The notes: generated by a model from the letters alone, not told the origin. A DNA stretch of 64,000 nucleotides from Actinomadura pelletieri DSM 43383 (GCF_003634705.1 NZ_RBWU01000002.1:1364001-1428000), one strand, 5' to 3'. Shown: positions 1-9,488, counted from the first letter of the stretch. Translations and numbers: made by a program.

Positions 1-1245
1 GCCCGGGACGTCCTCGTCGAGCGGCTGCCGGGGGCCGTCGACCACGGGCTGTCGTTCTGCCGGGCCGTCTACCACACCACCCCGCAGGGCGACACCGTCG
101 AGGTCCCCGGCGGGATGGACGCGGGCCTGCCCGACATCCGCGTCCGCCCCGACCTGTCGACCCTCGCGAAGATCCCGTGGGAGGAGGGCGTCGCGTCCTG
201 CCTGGGCGAGGCGTACGAGCCGTCCGGCGACGAGCTGTGTCCCGAAGGGCCCCGGGAGGTCCTGCGGCGCGCCCTCGCCAAGCTCGGCGAGCTGGGCCTG
301 AACGCCGTCGCCGGGCCGGAGTTCGAGTACTACCTCTGCGAGCCCGACCCCGCCTCGCCCACCGGCTGGCGCCCGTACGCCAACGCGCCCGGCAACGTGT
401 ACACCTCCAGCCGCAAGGGCGATCCGGACGGACACGTCCTGCGCGTCCTGCGGCATCTGCGCGACTTCGGCCTCGACGTGACCATGGGCAACCACGAGTT
501 CGGCGGCGGCCAGTTCGAGATCAACCTCCATCACTCCGACGCGCTCGACGCCGCCGACCGGGCGTTCCGGTTCAAGACGGCCGTCCAGGAGATCGCCCGG
601 ACGGAGGGGCGGCTCGCCACCTTCATGGCCAAGCCGTTCAACGACCAGGACGGTTCCGGGTTCCACGTCCACCTGTCCTGCCTCGACGCCGACGGGCGCA
701 ACGTCTTCGAGGGCTCGCAGGGGGACGGTCTCTCCGAGACCGCCCACCATGCCATCGGCGGGGTGCTGGAGCACGCGCCCGCCCTCGCCGCGCTGCTCAA
801 CCCCACCGTCAACTCCTACAAGCGGTTCGGCCCCGACAGCCTCGCCCCCTGGCTGATCGACTGGGGTCTGGACAACCGCAGCTCGATGGTCCGCATCCCG
901 CCCGAGCGCGGCGCCGCGACCCGGATGGAGGTCCGGCTCGGGGACGCCTCCGCCAACCCGTACCTGGGCATCGCGGGCCTGATCGCCGCCCTCTACCTGG
1001 GCGTCCGCGACAAGGCGTCCACGCCGCCGCCGCTGGAGGGCTACGGCTACGACGCCGCCAAGTCCCCGGCGCTGCCCCGCGACCTGTCCGCCGCCCTCGA
1101 CGCCCTCGCCGCCGACGAGGCCCTCATCGAGGTGCTCGGCGAGCCGTTCGTCACCGCCTTCCTCACCTACAAGCGGGACGAGGTCAGGCGTTTCAGCCGC
1201 CACGTCACCGACTGGGAGTTCCGCGAGTACTCGTACCACCTCTGA
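1..1245 (+). CDS. glutamine synthetase family protein (5' end outside window)
   Basis: The reading frame is open from base 1 and ends at TGA 1243-1245, giving 414 visible residues; the true start lies upstream. Family proteins are about 450-470 residues, so the beta-grasp N-terminus is mostly missing. ATP-grasp-like glutamine synthetase signatures are present: PEFEYYL, the metal-site stretch DGSGFHVHLS, NSYKRF, and NRSSMVRIP near the C-terminus. The family ligates glutamate gamma-carboxyl to ammonia or to an amine. With an aldehyde dehydrogenase and a GabT-type aminotransferase a few kb away, a gamma-glutamyl-amine ligase (PuuA/GlnA3-like) is more likely than the housekeeping GlnA, but this is inference. 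A P450 follows 34 nt downstream on the same strand. Confidence 0.88.
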   Translation, partial: ARDVLVERLPGAVDHGLSFCRAVYHTTPQGDTVEVPGGMDAGLPDIRVRPDLSTLAKIPWEEGVASCLGEAYEPSGDELCPEGPREVLRRALAKLGELGLNAVAGPEFEYYLCEPDPASPTGWRPYANAPGNVYTSSRKGDPDGHVLRVLRHLRDFGLDVTMGNHEFGGGQFEINLHHSDALDAADRAFRFKTAVQEIARTEGRLATFMAKPFNDQDGSGFHVHLSCLDADGRNVFEGSQGDGLSETAHHAIGGVLEHAPALAALLNPTVNSYKRFGPDSLAPWLIDWGLDNRSSMVRIPPERGAATRMEVRLGDASANPYLGIAGLIAALYLGVRDKASTPPPLEGYGYDAAKSPALPRDLSAALDALAADEALIEVLGEPFVTAFLTYKRDEVRRFSRHVTDWEFREYSYHL

Positions 1246-1279
1246 GCGTCGCCTCGGAGCACCGCCGAAGGGAGACCCG

Positions 1280-2533
1280 GTGCCGAACGAGACCTTGGCC
1301 GTCGATCTCGCCGACCTCGACAACTTCATGGACGACGAGACCCCGTGGCGGATGTTCGAGGCGCTGCGCCGCGCCGAACCCGTCCACTGGAATCCCGAGC
1401 ACGACGGCGGCCGAGGTTTCTGGTCGCTCACCCGGCACGCCGACATCGTGGCCGTCGACCGCGACTCCGGCACCTTCACGTCCGAGAAGTTCGTCAACCT
1501 CGAAGAGGTGGACGAACGCCAGGCCGCGATCCGCCGCTCCATGCTGGAGACCGACGGGCCGCGTCACATGGCGCTGCGCCGCATCATGCAGCGCGAGTTC
1601 ACGCCCCGCGCCATCGCGGGCTACGCCACGTTCCTGCGCGGGCTCACCGGCCGCACCCTCGACGCGGCCCTCGCCAAGGGCACGTTCGACTTCGTCGCGG
1701 AGGTCGCCGCCGACTTCCCCATCAACGTGCTGGCGCGCATGCTGGACGTCCCCGACGACGACACCCGGCGCCTCATCGACTGGGGCAACCGGATCATCGC
1801 CAACACCGACCCCGAGTACGCCGACGTCCTGCTGCACAGCGAGGAGAGCGAACGGTACCGCGACCTGCCGTTCCGCAGCCCCGCGTCGCTGGAGGTCTTC
1901 GAATACGGCCGCGAGCTGGCCGCCCGGCGCCGTGGCGGCGCGGGCACCGACCTCATCAGCCGCCTGGTCAACCAGACCCCGATGGACGGCGAGCCCCTCT
2001 CCGACCGCGACTTCGACAACTACTTCCTGCTGCTCGTCGTCGCGGGCAACGAGACCACCCGGCATGCCATCACCCACGCGATGCGCGCCCTGATCGACCA
2101 TCCCGAACAGGCCGAGCGGCTGCGCGCCGACCTTGACCTCATGCCCACCGCCGTCGAGGAGTTCCTCCGCTGGGCGTCGCCGGTGTACCACTTCCGCCGC
2201 ACCGCGACCCGTGACACCGAGCTGCACGGAACGCCGATCCGCGAGGGCGACAAGGTCGTGCTGTGGTTCGCGTCCGGCAACCGCGACGAGTCGGTCTTCA
2301 CCGACCCGGACCGTTTCGACGTCACCCGCGCCCCCAACGACCACATCACGTTCGGGAAGGGCGGCCCGCACTACTGCATGGGCGCCGCCCTCGCCCGCCT
2401 GGAGATGCGGATCATGTTCGAGGAGCTGCTGCCGCGCCTGGCCGACATCCGCGTCTCCGGTGACGTCCGCCGCGTCCGCTCCAACTTCGTCAACGGCATC
2501 AAGCACATGCCCGTGACCGTCACCCTCGCCTGA
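1280..2533 (+). CDS. cytochrome P450
   Basis: This is a 417-residue soluble haem monooxygenase of usual bacterial length. The I-helix oxygen-activation motif AGNETT is at about 255-260, the K-helix ExxR at 294-297 (EFLR), and the haem-ligand loop FGKGGPHYCMG carries the cysteine at 366. The GTG start is preceded by GAAGGGAG. The overall sequence, with HFRRTATRDTEL before the C-terminal third, resembles the CYP124/125/142-like group acting on branched lipids or terpenes, but the substrate cannot be read from sequence. It probably forms an operon with the upstream glutamine-synthetase-like gene. No ferredoxin or reductase gene is adjacent. Confidence 0.92.
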   Translation: MPNETLAVDLADLDNFMDDETPWRMFEALRRAEPVHWNPEHDGGRGFWSLTRHADIVAVDRDSGTFTSEKFVNLEEVDERQAAIRRSMLETDGPRHMALRRIMQREFTPRAIAGYATFLRGLTGRTLDAALAKGTFDFVAEVAADFPINVLARMLDVPDDDTRRLIDWGNRIIANTDPEYADVLLHSEESERYRDLPFRSPASLEVFEYGRELAARRRGGAGTDLISRLVNQTPMDGEPLSDRDFDNYFLLLVVAGNETTRHAITHAMRALIDHPEQAERLRADLDLMPTAVEEFLRWASPVYHFRRTATRDTELHGTPIREGDKVVLWFASGNRDESVFTDPDRFDVTRAPNDHITFGKGGPHYCMGAALARLEMRIMFEELLPRLADIRVSGDVRRVRSNFVNGIKHMPVTVTLA

Positions 2534-2542
2534 GACCCCTGT

Positions 2543-3532
2543 TCACTCATAGACGCCGGGCAGGCCGAACTGGGGGAACCAGGCCTCGTCGATGAAGCTG
2601 GTGACGTGGGCGATGCCGGAACGGGTGACGGTGAGGACCTGAATGGAGTGCGCGTGCAGGCGCCCGTCGTCGCGCCGCAGGTACATGGCGAAGGCCGGCT
2701 GACCGTTCGCGCGAGTCGGAACGAGCCGGTTGTGGCCGGGGCCGCGTGACAACCGTGCGTCGAGCAGACGGGCGATGGCGTCCCGTCCGGCGAACCACTG
2801 CGGGACGGGCGGCATCTCCCAGGTCGCCTGCTCGGTCAGCAGCCGGGTGATCGCGGGGATGTCCACCGCCTCGAAGGCCCTGGCATAGCGGTCGAGGAGT
2901 TCGCGCTGCGCCGGCTCGTCCGGCTCGGTGATCTCGTCGCTGGCGGGAACGAGCCGCTCCAGACGGGCCCGCGCGCGCAGCAGCGTGCTGTTCACCCCCG
3001 TGCTGGTCATCTCCAGCAGCTCGGCGACCTCGGCCGCCGGCCAGGCCAGCACATCGCGCAGGATCACCACGGCCCGCTGCCTGCCCGGCAGGTACTGCAA
3101 CGCGGCGATCAGCGCCAGCCGCAGCCCGGCCCGGGACGCCACGATCGCGCCCGGATCCTCCGGAACGCGGCCGATCAGCCGATCGGAGAGCGGTTCGAGC
3201 CAGCTCACCTCCGGGGCGCGCATCCCGGGCGGCGGCGGATGCTCCGTGGGCCCGGCGAGCCCCGAGGGCATGACCCGCCGGCTGCTGTGCGCCAGGGCGT
3301 TGAGGCAGGCGTTGGTGGTGATCCGGTACAGCCACGTCCGCAGGGACGCCCGGCCGTCGAACTCGGCGTACGAACGCCAGGCGCGCAGGTAGACCTCCTG
3401 AACCAGGTCCTCGGCGTCATGGACCGAGCCGAGCATGCGGTAGGCGTAGGCCAGTAGTTCGCGCCGGTACGGGTCGGTCAGCCGCGCGAACTCCTCGGTG
3501 CCCGTCTCATCGGTCTTCTCATTGGTCTTCAT
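2543..3532 (-). CDS. ECF sigma factor with C-terminal SnoaL-like domain (SigG/SigX5 type)
   Basis: The product is 329 residues. Sigma-70 region 2 occupies about 15-85 (DAEDLVQEVYLRAW, then RTWLYRITTNACLN), and region 4 follows at about 150-200 (LPGRQRAVVILRDVL, then a helix-turn-helix VAELLEMTSTGVNSTL). The last ~110 residues form a SnoaL/NTF2-like domain with the WEMPPVPQWFAG stretch typical of this ECF subgroup, where the domain modulates activity without a separate anti-sigma factor. ATG at 3532 was chosen because GGGGAGG lies 8 nt upstream; in-frame sequence further upstream has no such site. It is convergent with the P450 (9 bp apart) and divergent from the MFS gene, which it may control. 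Confidence 0.88.
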   Translation of the reverse strand: MKTNEKTDETGTEEFARLTDPYRRELLAYAYRMLGSVHDAEDLVQEVYLRAWRSYAEFDGRASLRTWLYRITTNACLNALAHSSRRVMPSGLAGPTEHPPPPGMRAPEVSWLEPLSDRLIGRVPEDPGAIVASRAGLRLALIAALQYLPGRQRAVVILRDVLAWPAAEVAELLEMTSTGVNSTLLRARARLERLVPASDEITEPDEPAQRELLDRYARAFEAVDIPAITRLLTEQATWEMPPVPQWFAGRDAIARLLDARLSRGPGHNRLVPTRANGQPAFAMYLRRDDGRLHAHSIQVLTVTRSGIAHVTSFIDEAWFPQFGLPGVYE

Positions 3533-3620
3533 AGGACGTACCTCCCCATGTACTGACAGCGGGCGGCGGTCGAAGTCGTCGGGTGCCGTCCGGTGAATTT
3601 CGGAACCCGGCCGGTTCGTA

Positions 3621-3634
3621 CAGGTGAACACCTG
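3621..3634. promoter_or_regulatory. short perfect inverted repeat CAGGTG-AA-CACCTG
   Basis: In the 121-bp gap between the divergent sigma-factor and MFS genes there is a 14-bp symmetric site with 6-bp arms, 20 bp before the MFS start codon. It looks like an operator for a dimeric regulator. It overlaps the region downstream of a GGAAC element (3602-3606), which resembles an ECF -35 box, but no convincing matching -10 was identified. Confidence 0.35.
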
Positions 3635-3653
3635 AGATCCGGAGGGAACACGC

Positions 3654-5099
3654 ATGGCGCAGGGGAAGAACGGCTGGCTGCTCGGCCTGACCGCGGCGGC
3701 GTCGCTGATGGTGGCGCTGGACGCGACGGTGGTGACGACGGCGCTGACCAGGATCCGGCTGGACCTGTCCGCCACCCTGGAGCAGCTCGAATGGACGGTG
3801 AACGCCTACAACCTGACCTTCGCCGCGCTGCTGATGACCGGGGCCGCCCTCGGCGACCGGTTCGGGCGCAGACGGATGTTCGCCGGCGGGCTGGGACTGT
3901 TCACGGCCGCCTCGGCGGCGTGCGCGCTCGCCCCCGGAATCGGCTGGTTGATCGCCGCCCGCGCCGTCCAGGGAGCCGGGGCGGCGCTGATCATGCCGCT
4001 GGCGATGGCGCTGCTGAGCACCGGATTCCCGCCCGAACGGCGCGCCAAGGCCCTGGGGATCTTCGCGGGGTTGACCGGTCTGGCGGTCGTGGCGGGGCCG
4101 GTGGTCGGCGGGATCGTCACCGAGGGGCTGGCCTGGCAGTGGATCTTCTGGCTCAATGTGCCGATCGGGCTGGTCGTCATCCCGCTGGTGCTGCGGCGCG
4201 TCCCGGAGAGCCGGGGGGCCGGGGTCTCCTTCGACCTCGGCGGCGTCGTCCTGGTGACCGGAGGGGCGCTCGGCCTGGTCTGGGGCCTGATCCGCGCGGG
4301 CGCCGTCGGCTGGGACGCGTTCGAGGTGGTCGGGGCGCTGGCGGCAGGAGCGGCGCTGTCGGCGGCGTTCGTCGCGTGGGAGTTGCGCGTCCGGCAGCCG
4401 ATGGTGCCGATGCGGCTGCTGCGCTCGCGCGGCTTCTCCGCCGGCAACGCCGCCGGGCTCTTCATGTACGCGTCGCTGTACGGCTCGTTGTTCTTCATGG
4501 CCCAGTTCATCCAGTCGGGCCTCGGACACGGGCCGATGGGCACCGGGTTGCGCCTGGTGCCCTGGACGGCGACGGTGACCGTTGTGGCGCCGCTGGCGGG
4601 GACGCTGGTGAACCGCGTGGGCTCGCGGACGCTCACCGCCGCGGGGCTGACCATGCAGGCCGCCGGAATGGGGTGGATCGGGCTCGTCGCCGAACCGTCG
4701 ATGGCGTACGCGCAGCTGATCGCGCCGATGGTCCTCGCGGGCGCCGGGGTCAGCATGGCCATGCCCGCCGCGCAGACCTCGGTCATCAACGCCGTCGCGC
4801 CGCAGGAGATCGGCAAGGCGTCGGGCGTCTTCAACACGCTGCGGCAGTTCGCCGCCGTGTTCGGCGTGGCGGTCCTCGCGGTGGTGTTCACCGCGCGGGG
4901 CGGCTACGGCACCGCGCAGACCTTCACCGACGGATTCGCCCCGACCGTCGCCGCCAGCGGCGCCCTGTCCCTGGCCGGGGCGCTCGTGAGCCTCGCGATT
5001 CCCCGGCGGGGCCGGACGGGTCCGGCGCGGGCGACCGCCCCAGTCGCCGCAAGGGCCCCGCGCACCGAACCGTACGCGGAGCCCCGAAGCCGTGGCTGA
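3654..5099 (+). CDS. MFS exporter, DHA2 (14-TM drug:H+ antiporter) family
   Basis: A 481-residue integral membrane protein starting at ATG 3654 after CCGGAGGG. The N-terminus contains the DHA2 hallmark LDATVVTTALTRIR in TM1 and the loop GDRFGRRRMF between TM2 and TM3. TM5 carries the antiporter motif C region GPVVGGIVTEGLAWQWIF. About 14 hydrophobic segments are visible, ending in an Arg/Ala-rich cytosolic tail. The family exports drugs or small metabolites using the proton gradient. It is divergent from the ECF sigma factor and convergent with the aldehyde dehydrogenase, 7 bp from it. Substrate unknown. Confidence 0.9.
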   Translation: MAQGKNGWLLGLTAAASLMVALDATVVTTALTRIRLDLSATLEQLEWTVNAYNLTFAALLMTGAALGDRFGRRRMFAGGLGLFTAASAACALAPGIGWLIAARAVQGAGAALIMPLAMALLSTGFPPERRAKALGIFAGLTGLAVVAGPVVGGIVTEGLAWQWIFWLNVPIGLVVIPLVLRRVPESRGAGVSFDLGGVVLVTGGALGLVWGLIRAGAVGWDAFEVVGALAAGAALSAAFVAWELRVRQPMVPMRLLRSRGFSAGNAAGLFMYASLYGSLFFMAQFIQSGLGHGPMGTGLRLVPWTATVTVVAPLAGTLVNRVGSRTLTAAGLTMQAAGMGWIGLVAEPSMAYAQLIAPMVLAGAGVSMAMPAAQTSVINAVAPQEIGKASGVFNTLRQFAAVFGVAVLAVVFTARGGYGTAQTFTDGFAPTVAASGALSLAGALVSLAIPRRGRTGPARATAPVAARAPRTEPYAEPRSRG

Positions 5100-5106
5100 A
5101 GGTGGG

Positions 5107-6534
5107 TCAGAGCGGCAGACCCGTGAAGATCATGACCTTCTCCTCGGTGTAGTCGGCCATCGCCGAGCGCAGGCCCTCGCGGCCGACACCGGAGTCCTTC
5201 ACGCCGCCGTACGGCATCTGGTCGGCGCGGTAGGACGGGACGTCGCCGATCACGACGCCGCCGACATCGAGTTCGCGGTGCGCGCGGAACGCGATGTCGA
5301 GGTTCCGGGTGAACACGCCCGCCTGGAGCCCGAACGCGGAGTCGTTGACCAGGGCGAACGCCTCGTCCACGCCGTCGACGGGCTGGACGAACATGACCGG
5401 TCCGAAGACCTCCTCGCGGGACACCTTCGCGTCGGCGGGCACGTCACTGAGGACGGTCGGCGCGTACGCGGCGCCCTCCCGGGTGCCACCGGTGAGGATC
5501 TTCGCGCCCGCGGCGACGGCCTCGTCCACCCACGCCTCGACGCGCTCGGCGGCCTCCTGGCTGACGAGCGGGCCGACCTGGGTCTTGTCGTCCCACGGGT
5601 CGCCGGTGACGAGGGCGCCGACCGTCTCGACCAGCTTCGGCACGAACTCCTCGTAGACGGACCGGTCGACGTAGACGCGCTGGACGGCGATGCAGCTCTG
5701 CCCGGCCTGGTAGTTGGAGAACAGGCCGATCCGCTTGGCGGCCCAGTCGAGGTCGGCGTCCGGCAGGACCACGGCCGCGCCGTTGCCGCCGAGTTCCAGG
5801 GTGACGTGCTTGCGCGGCGCCCGGTCGTTGATGGCCCAGCCGACCGGCACGGAGCCGGTGAACGACACGATCGGCAGGCGCGGGTCGTCGACCAGCGCGG
5901 ACGCCCGATCGTTCGGCACCGGCAGGACGGAGAACATCCCGGCGGGCAGGTCGGTCTCGGCCAGCAGCTCGCCGAGCAGCAGCGCCGACAGCGGTGTGGC
6001 GGGCGCGGGCTTGAGGACGATCGGGGTGCCCGCCGCGATCGCCGGGGCGACCTTGTGGGCGGCGAGGTTCAACGGGAAGTTGAACGGCGAGATGCCGAGC
6101 ACCGGGCCCTTCGGCACGCGGGTGATGTAGGCCATCCGGCCCTCGGCGGCGGGGTCGGTGTCGAGCCGCTGCGTGGTGGCGCTGAAGCGGCGGGCCTCCT
6201 CGGCGGCGAACCGGAACGTGGAGATCGCGCGGGTCACCTCGCCGCGCGCCCACAGCAGCGGCTTGCCGTTCTCCCCGGTGATCAGCCGGGCGACCTCCTC
6301 GGACCGCTCGGCGAGCCGCGCGGACACATGCGCGAGCGCCTCGGCCCGCACGTGCAGGGGCAGCGCGGCGGCCTGGGCGCGGACGGCGTCCGCGGCGGCG
6401 ACCGCCTCCTCCACCTGCTCGGGCGTCGGCACGGCCGCCGTCCCGACCACGCGGCCGTCATAGGGATGCGTAACGGTCAGCTCACCGTCACCGGTTTCGG
6501 GCCGGCCGGCCAGCCAGAATGGGGTCACGTTCAT
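5107..6534 (-). CDS. NAD(P)+-dependent aldehyde dehydrogenase
   Basis: The product is 475 residues, full length for the superfamily. Catalytic residues are visible: Asn152 in SPFNFP, Glu247 in LELGG and the nucleophile Cys281 in NYQAGQSCIAVQR. The cofactor-binding loop SFTGSVPVGW is at about 224-233 and the C-terminal MPYGGVKDSGVGREG motif is intact. The enzyme oxidises an aldehyde to a carboxylate in the cytoplasm. With the GabT-like transaminase nearby, succinate-semialdehyde or an omega-amino-aldehyde is a reasonable substrate (inference). The start lies 4 bp beyond the stop of the PucR regulator on the same strand, so the two are probably co-transcribed. Confidence 0.93.
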   Translation of the reverse strand: MNVTPFWLAGRPETGDGELTVTHPYDGRVVGTAAVPTPEQVEEAVAAADAVRAQAAALPLHVRAEALAHVSARLAERSEEVARLITGENGKPLLWARGEVTRAISTFRFAAEEARRFSATTQRLDTDPAAEGRMAYITRVPKGPVLGISPFNFPLNLAAHKVAPAIAAGTPIVLKPAPATPLSALLLGELLAETDLPAGMFSVLPVPNDRASALVDDPRLPIVSFTGSVPVGWAINDRAPRKHVTLELGGNGAAVVLPDADLDWAAKRIGLFSNYQAGQSCIAVQRVYVDRSVYEEFVPKLVETVGALVTGDPWDDKTQVGPLVSQEAAERVEAWVDEAVAAGAKILTGGTREGAAYAPTVLSDVPADAKVSREEVFGPVMFVQPVDGVDEAFALVNDSAFGLQAGVFTRNLDIAFRAHRELDVGGVVIGDVPSYRADQMPYGGVKDSGVGREGLRSAMADYTEEKVMIFTGLPL

Positions 6535-6538
6535 ACAG

Positions 6539-8017
6539 TCACGCTATCCCCGGCGGGCCCGATTGCGAGTCTCCATGATGTCCAATCCGGTCGCCCTCCC
6601 TGGACGTGATGGAGAGCGCGATCCACAGTTCGGCCCGCACGGCCGGGTCGTCGAGGTCGCGGCCGAGGACCTCGGCGGCCTTGCGGGTCCGCGCCCGCAA
6701 CGTGTGCCGGTGGACGCCGAGGGCCCGCGCCGCCGCCTCACCCTGCCCGTTGGCCGCGACGTACGCCCGGACCGTCTCGACCAGATTCTCTTCCTGGAGC
6801 GGCCCGAGCAGTGTGGCGGCGAAGGCGCGGGCGGCGCCCGGGTCCAGCAGGCGCAGCACGCCCTGCCCGGGGAGCGCGGAGTAGTGCAGGATGTCCCGCC
6901 GCGCACGGACCGCCGCCGCCAGGGCGTCCTCGGCCTGCCGCAACGCGCCCGCGAGATCGTCCGTGGCCGGGTCGCTGACCCCGAGCGGGCCGGTCGCCGC
7001 GAGCAATGCCTCGACGGTGTCGGCGGCCTCGGCCGGGACGATCACGGCGGCGTGCCCGCCGAGCGGCAACGTCAGGCAGCGCTCCCCCGCGGGATCGGAC
7101 TCCAGGACGTCCAGTACCGCGATCCCGCCCGCGCAGGCCAGCACGCGGACCGGGCCGCGCGGCGCGGCGGGCGCGTCACCGGGCCGTCCGAGCAGCAGCG
7201 CGGCCAGCGAGGCGCGCAGGTCGCGGTCGGCGCGCGGGGCCTCCGACTGGAGCGTGAGCAGCGCGACCGCCGCGCCGACGATCGTGTGCGCGGCGTGCGG
7301 GAGCGGCGCGCGCGTGCCGACGGCGAGGAACGCGGGCGGACGTCCGCCGATCCCGATCCGCTGCACGACGATGTGGTCGTCCGGGACGGCCAGCGCCACG
7401 CTCGCGGTCGCCCCGCCCTCCGCCGGGCGGCGCCGCAGCCGGGCCAGCTCCGGGACGAGCGCCTCGGCGCGGCCGTGGGCGGCGGTGGGCTCGGCGTGCC
7501 GGACGGCCCCGGACGGGTCGAACAGCAGCGCCCATCCGCCGAGCAGCCGCGCCAGCCGTGTGACGAGCGCGCCGGGCCCGGTGAGCGCGGCCCTGGTCAG
7601 CTCCCGCTGCGCCTGGAACGCGCGGGTGACGTCCTCGTACCACTCGGCGGCCAGCATCCGGGAGACGGCCTTCCCGATGGAGATGAACGGCGTCGGGCGC
7701 GGCACCTCCAGCAGGACCAGGCCCTGCTCCCGTGCCGCCGCGACCAGCTCGGCCGGAACGACCTCGTGGATGACGCCGACCGCGAACCCGAGCCCGGCGA
7801 CGCCCCGTCCGACCAGCCGGGACACGTACCGCGCCGCGTTCGCCCCGGTCAGCCGCATCCCGGTGGTGAGGACGAGCTCGCCGCCCTCCAGGAACGGCGT
7901 CGGATCCTCCAGCTCGCTGACCGCGACCCACACGACCGGCGCGTCCGGCGGCGGGCCGGTCAGCGACCGCAGGCCGAGTTGCGGAAGGGCGGCCACGGAG
8001 GCCAGCGTGGGCGGCAT
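6539..8017 (-). CDS. PucR family transcriptional regulator
   Basis: A 492-residue protein with the PucR N-terminal ligand domain (about 1-130; characteristic GGELVLTTGMRL) and a C-terminal helix-turn-helix at about 430-480 (ENLVETVRAYVAANGQ, AARALGVHRHTLRAR). Family members are activators of purine, proline, GABA or other nitrogen-source catabolic genes. It is divergently transcribed from the GabT-like aminotransferase across a 91-bp gap and sits directly upstream of the aldehyde dehydrogenase, which makes both likely targets. No clear operator symmetry could be picked out in the short shared promoter region. Confidence 0.9.
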   Translation of the reverse strand: MPPTLASVAALPQLGLRSLTGPPPDAPVVWVAVSELEDPTPFLEGGELVLTTGMRLTGANAARYVSRLVGRGVAGLGFAVGVIHEVVPAELVAAAREQGLVLLEVPRPTPFISIGKAVSRMLAAEWYEDVTRAFQAQRELTRAALTGPGALVTRLARLLGGWALLFDPSGAVRHAEPTAAHGRAEALVPELARLRRRPAEGGATASVALAVPDDHIVVQRIGIGGRPPAFLAVGTRAPLPHAAHTIVGAAVALLTLQSEAPRADRDLRASLAALLLGRPGDAPAAPRGPVRVLACAGGIAVLDVLESDPAGERCLTLPLGGHAAVIVPAEAADTVEALLAATGPLGVSDPATDDLAGALRQAEDALAAAVRARRDILHYSALPGQGVLRLLDPGAARAFAATLLGPLQEENLVETVRAYVAANGQGEAAARALGVHRHTLRARTRKAAEVLGRDLDDPAVRAELWIALSITSREGDRIGHHGDSQSGPPGIA

Positions 8018-8108
8018 CGCAATCCCTGTGCAAAGTGTCTATCCCAAGGGGCGGATTTCGCCGTCCCGTACGGTTCATCGTAGGCGCCCGCCGACCTATG
8101 TTCAGGCC

Positions 8109-9488
8109 ATGACCAGCCAGGACCCAGCCCCGACCGTGACCGGTGAACGCCCGCCCGCCGAGCCGCGCCTGCCCCAGGAACGCCGTCTCGTCACCGAGAT
8201 CCCCGGCCCGCGCTCCCAGGAACTGCACAAGCGCCGGACCGCGGCGGTGCCGCCGGGGGTCGGCAGCGTACTGCCGGTGTACATGACCGACGCGGACGGC
8301 GGCGTGGTCGTCGACGTGGACGGCAACTCCCTGATCGACTTCGGCTCCGGCATCGCGGTCACCAACGTCGGCAACGCCAACCCGCGCGTCGCCGCGCGGG
8401 TGAAGGCCCAGGCCGACCGGTTCACCCACACCTGTTTCATGGTCGCGCCGTACGAGTCGTACGTCGCGGTGTGCGAGAACCTCAACCGGATCACACCCGG
8501 CGACCACGAGAAGCGCTCGTTCCTCGTCAACAGCGGCGCGGAGGCGGTGGAGAACGCCGTCAAGATCGCCCGGTATGCCACCGGACGGCAGGCGGTCGTG
8601 GTGTTCGACCACGGCTACCACGGCCGGACGTTGCTCACGATGACGCTGACCGCCAAGAACCTGCCGTACAAGCACGGCTTCGGACCGTACGCCCCCGAGG
8701 TGTACCGGATGCCGCTGGCCTACCCGTACCGCTGGCCGACCGGCCCGGAGAACTGCGGTCCCGAGGCGGCGGCGCAGGCGATCGACCAGATCGGCAAGCA
8801 GATCGGGGCCACGAACGTCGCGGCCCTGGTGATCGAGCCGATCCAGGGCGAGGGCGGGTTCATCGAGCCCGCGCCGGGTTTCCTGCCCGCGCTCGCCGAG
8901 TTCTGCCGCGCCAACGGCATCCTGTTCATCGCCGACGAGGTGCAGACGGGCTTCGCGCGGACGGGCGACATGTTCGCCTGCGAGCACGAGGGCGTCGTCC
9001 CCGACATCGTCGCGACGGCGAAGGGCATCGCCGGGGGCCTGCCGCTGGCGGCCGTCACCGGCCGCGCCGACATCATGGACAAGGTGCACGGCGGCGGCCT
9101 CGGCGGCACCTACGGCGGTAACCCGCTGGCCTGCGAGGCGGCCCTGGCCGTGCTGGAGGAGATCGAGGACGGCAAGCTCACCGAGCGCGCCCGCCGGATC
9201 GGGGAGATCATGCTGCCCCGGCTGCGCGCCCTGGCCGAGACCCGTCCCGAGATCGGGGACGTCCGCGGCCGCGGAGCGATGATCGCGATCGAGTTGGTGC
9301 GGCCGGGCACGAAGGAGCCCGATCCCGAACTGACCGCGCGGATCGCGCGCCGCTGCCACGAACAGGGCCTGCTCGTCCTGACCGCCGGGACGTACGGGAA
9401 CGTCCTGCGTTTCCTGCCGCCGCTCGTCATCCCCACGGACCTGCTGACCGAAGGCCTCGACCTGCTGGAGGCCGCCTTCACGGGCTGA
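8109..9488 (+). CDS. gabT: class-III aminotransferase, 4-aminobutyrate aminotransferase type
   Basis: A 459-residue PLP enzyme. The internal aldimine lysine is Lys305 (ATAKGIAGG). ADEVQTGFARTG (275-286) holds the Asp that contacts the pyridine nitrogen, NSGAEAVENAVK (141-152) binds phosphate, and the C-terminus has GTYGNVLRFLPPL. These match GABA:2-oxoglutarate transaminases, which yield succinate semialdehyde for the neighbouring dehydrogenase. ATG 8109 was chosen; there is no strong Shine-Dalgarno site and the distance to the divergent regulator is only 91 bp, so a short or absent leader is possible. Acetylornithine- or other omega-transaminase activity cannot be excluded. Confidence 0.88.
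   Translation: MTSQDPAPTVTGERPPAEPRLPQERRLVTEIPGPRSQELHKRRTAAVPPGVGSVLPVYMTDADGGVVVDVDGNSLIDFGSGIAVTNVGNANPRVAARVKAQADRFTHTCFMVAPYESYVAVCENLNRITPGDHEKRSFLVNSGAEAVENAVKIARYATGRQAVVVFDHGYHGRTLLTMTLTAKNLPYKHGFGPYAPEVYRMPLAYPYRWPTGPENCGPEAAAQAIDQIGKQIGATNVAALVIEPIQGEGGFIEPAPGFLPALAEFCRANGILFIADEVQTGFARTGDMFACEHEGVVPDIVATAKGIAGGLPLAAVTGRADIMDKVHGGGLGGTYGGNPLACEAALAVLEEIEDGKLTERARRIGEIMLPRLRALAETRPEIGDVRGRGAMIAIELVRPGTKEPDPELTARIARRCHEQGLLVLTAGTYGNVLRFLPPLVIPTDLLTEGLDLLEAAFTG

Noticed and set aside
177..2093. 638-codon Arg/Pro-rich frame across the glutamine-synthetase and P450 genes
   Set aside because: It is a shifted-frame shadow of both genes with extreme Arg/Pro/Ala content.
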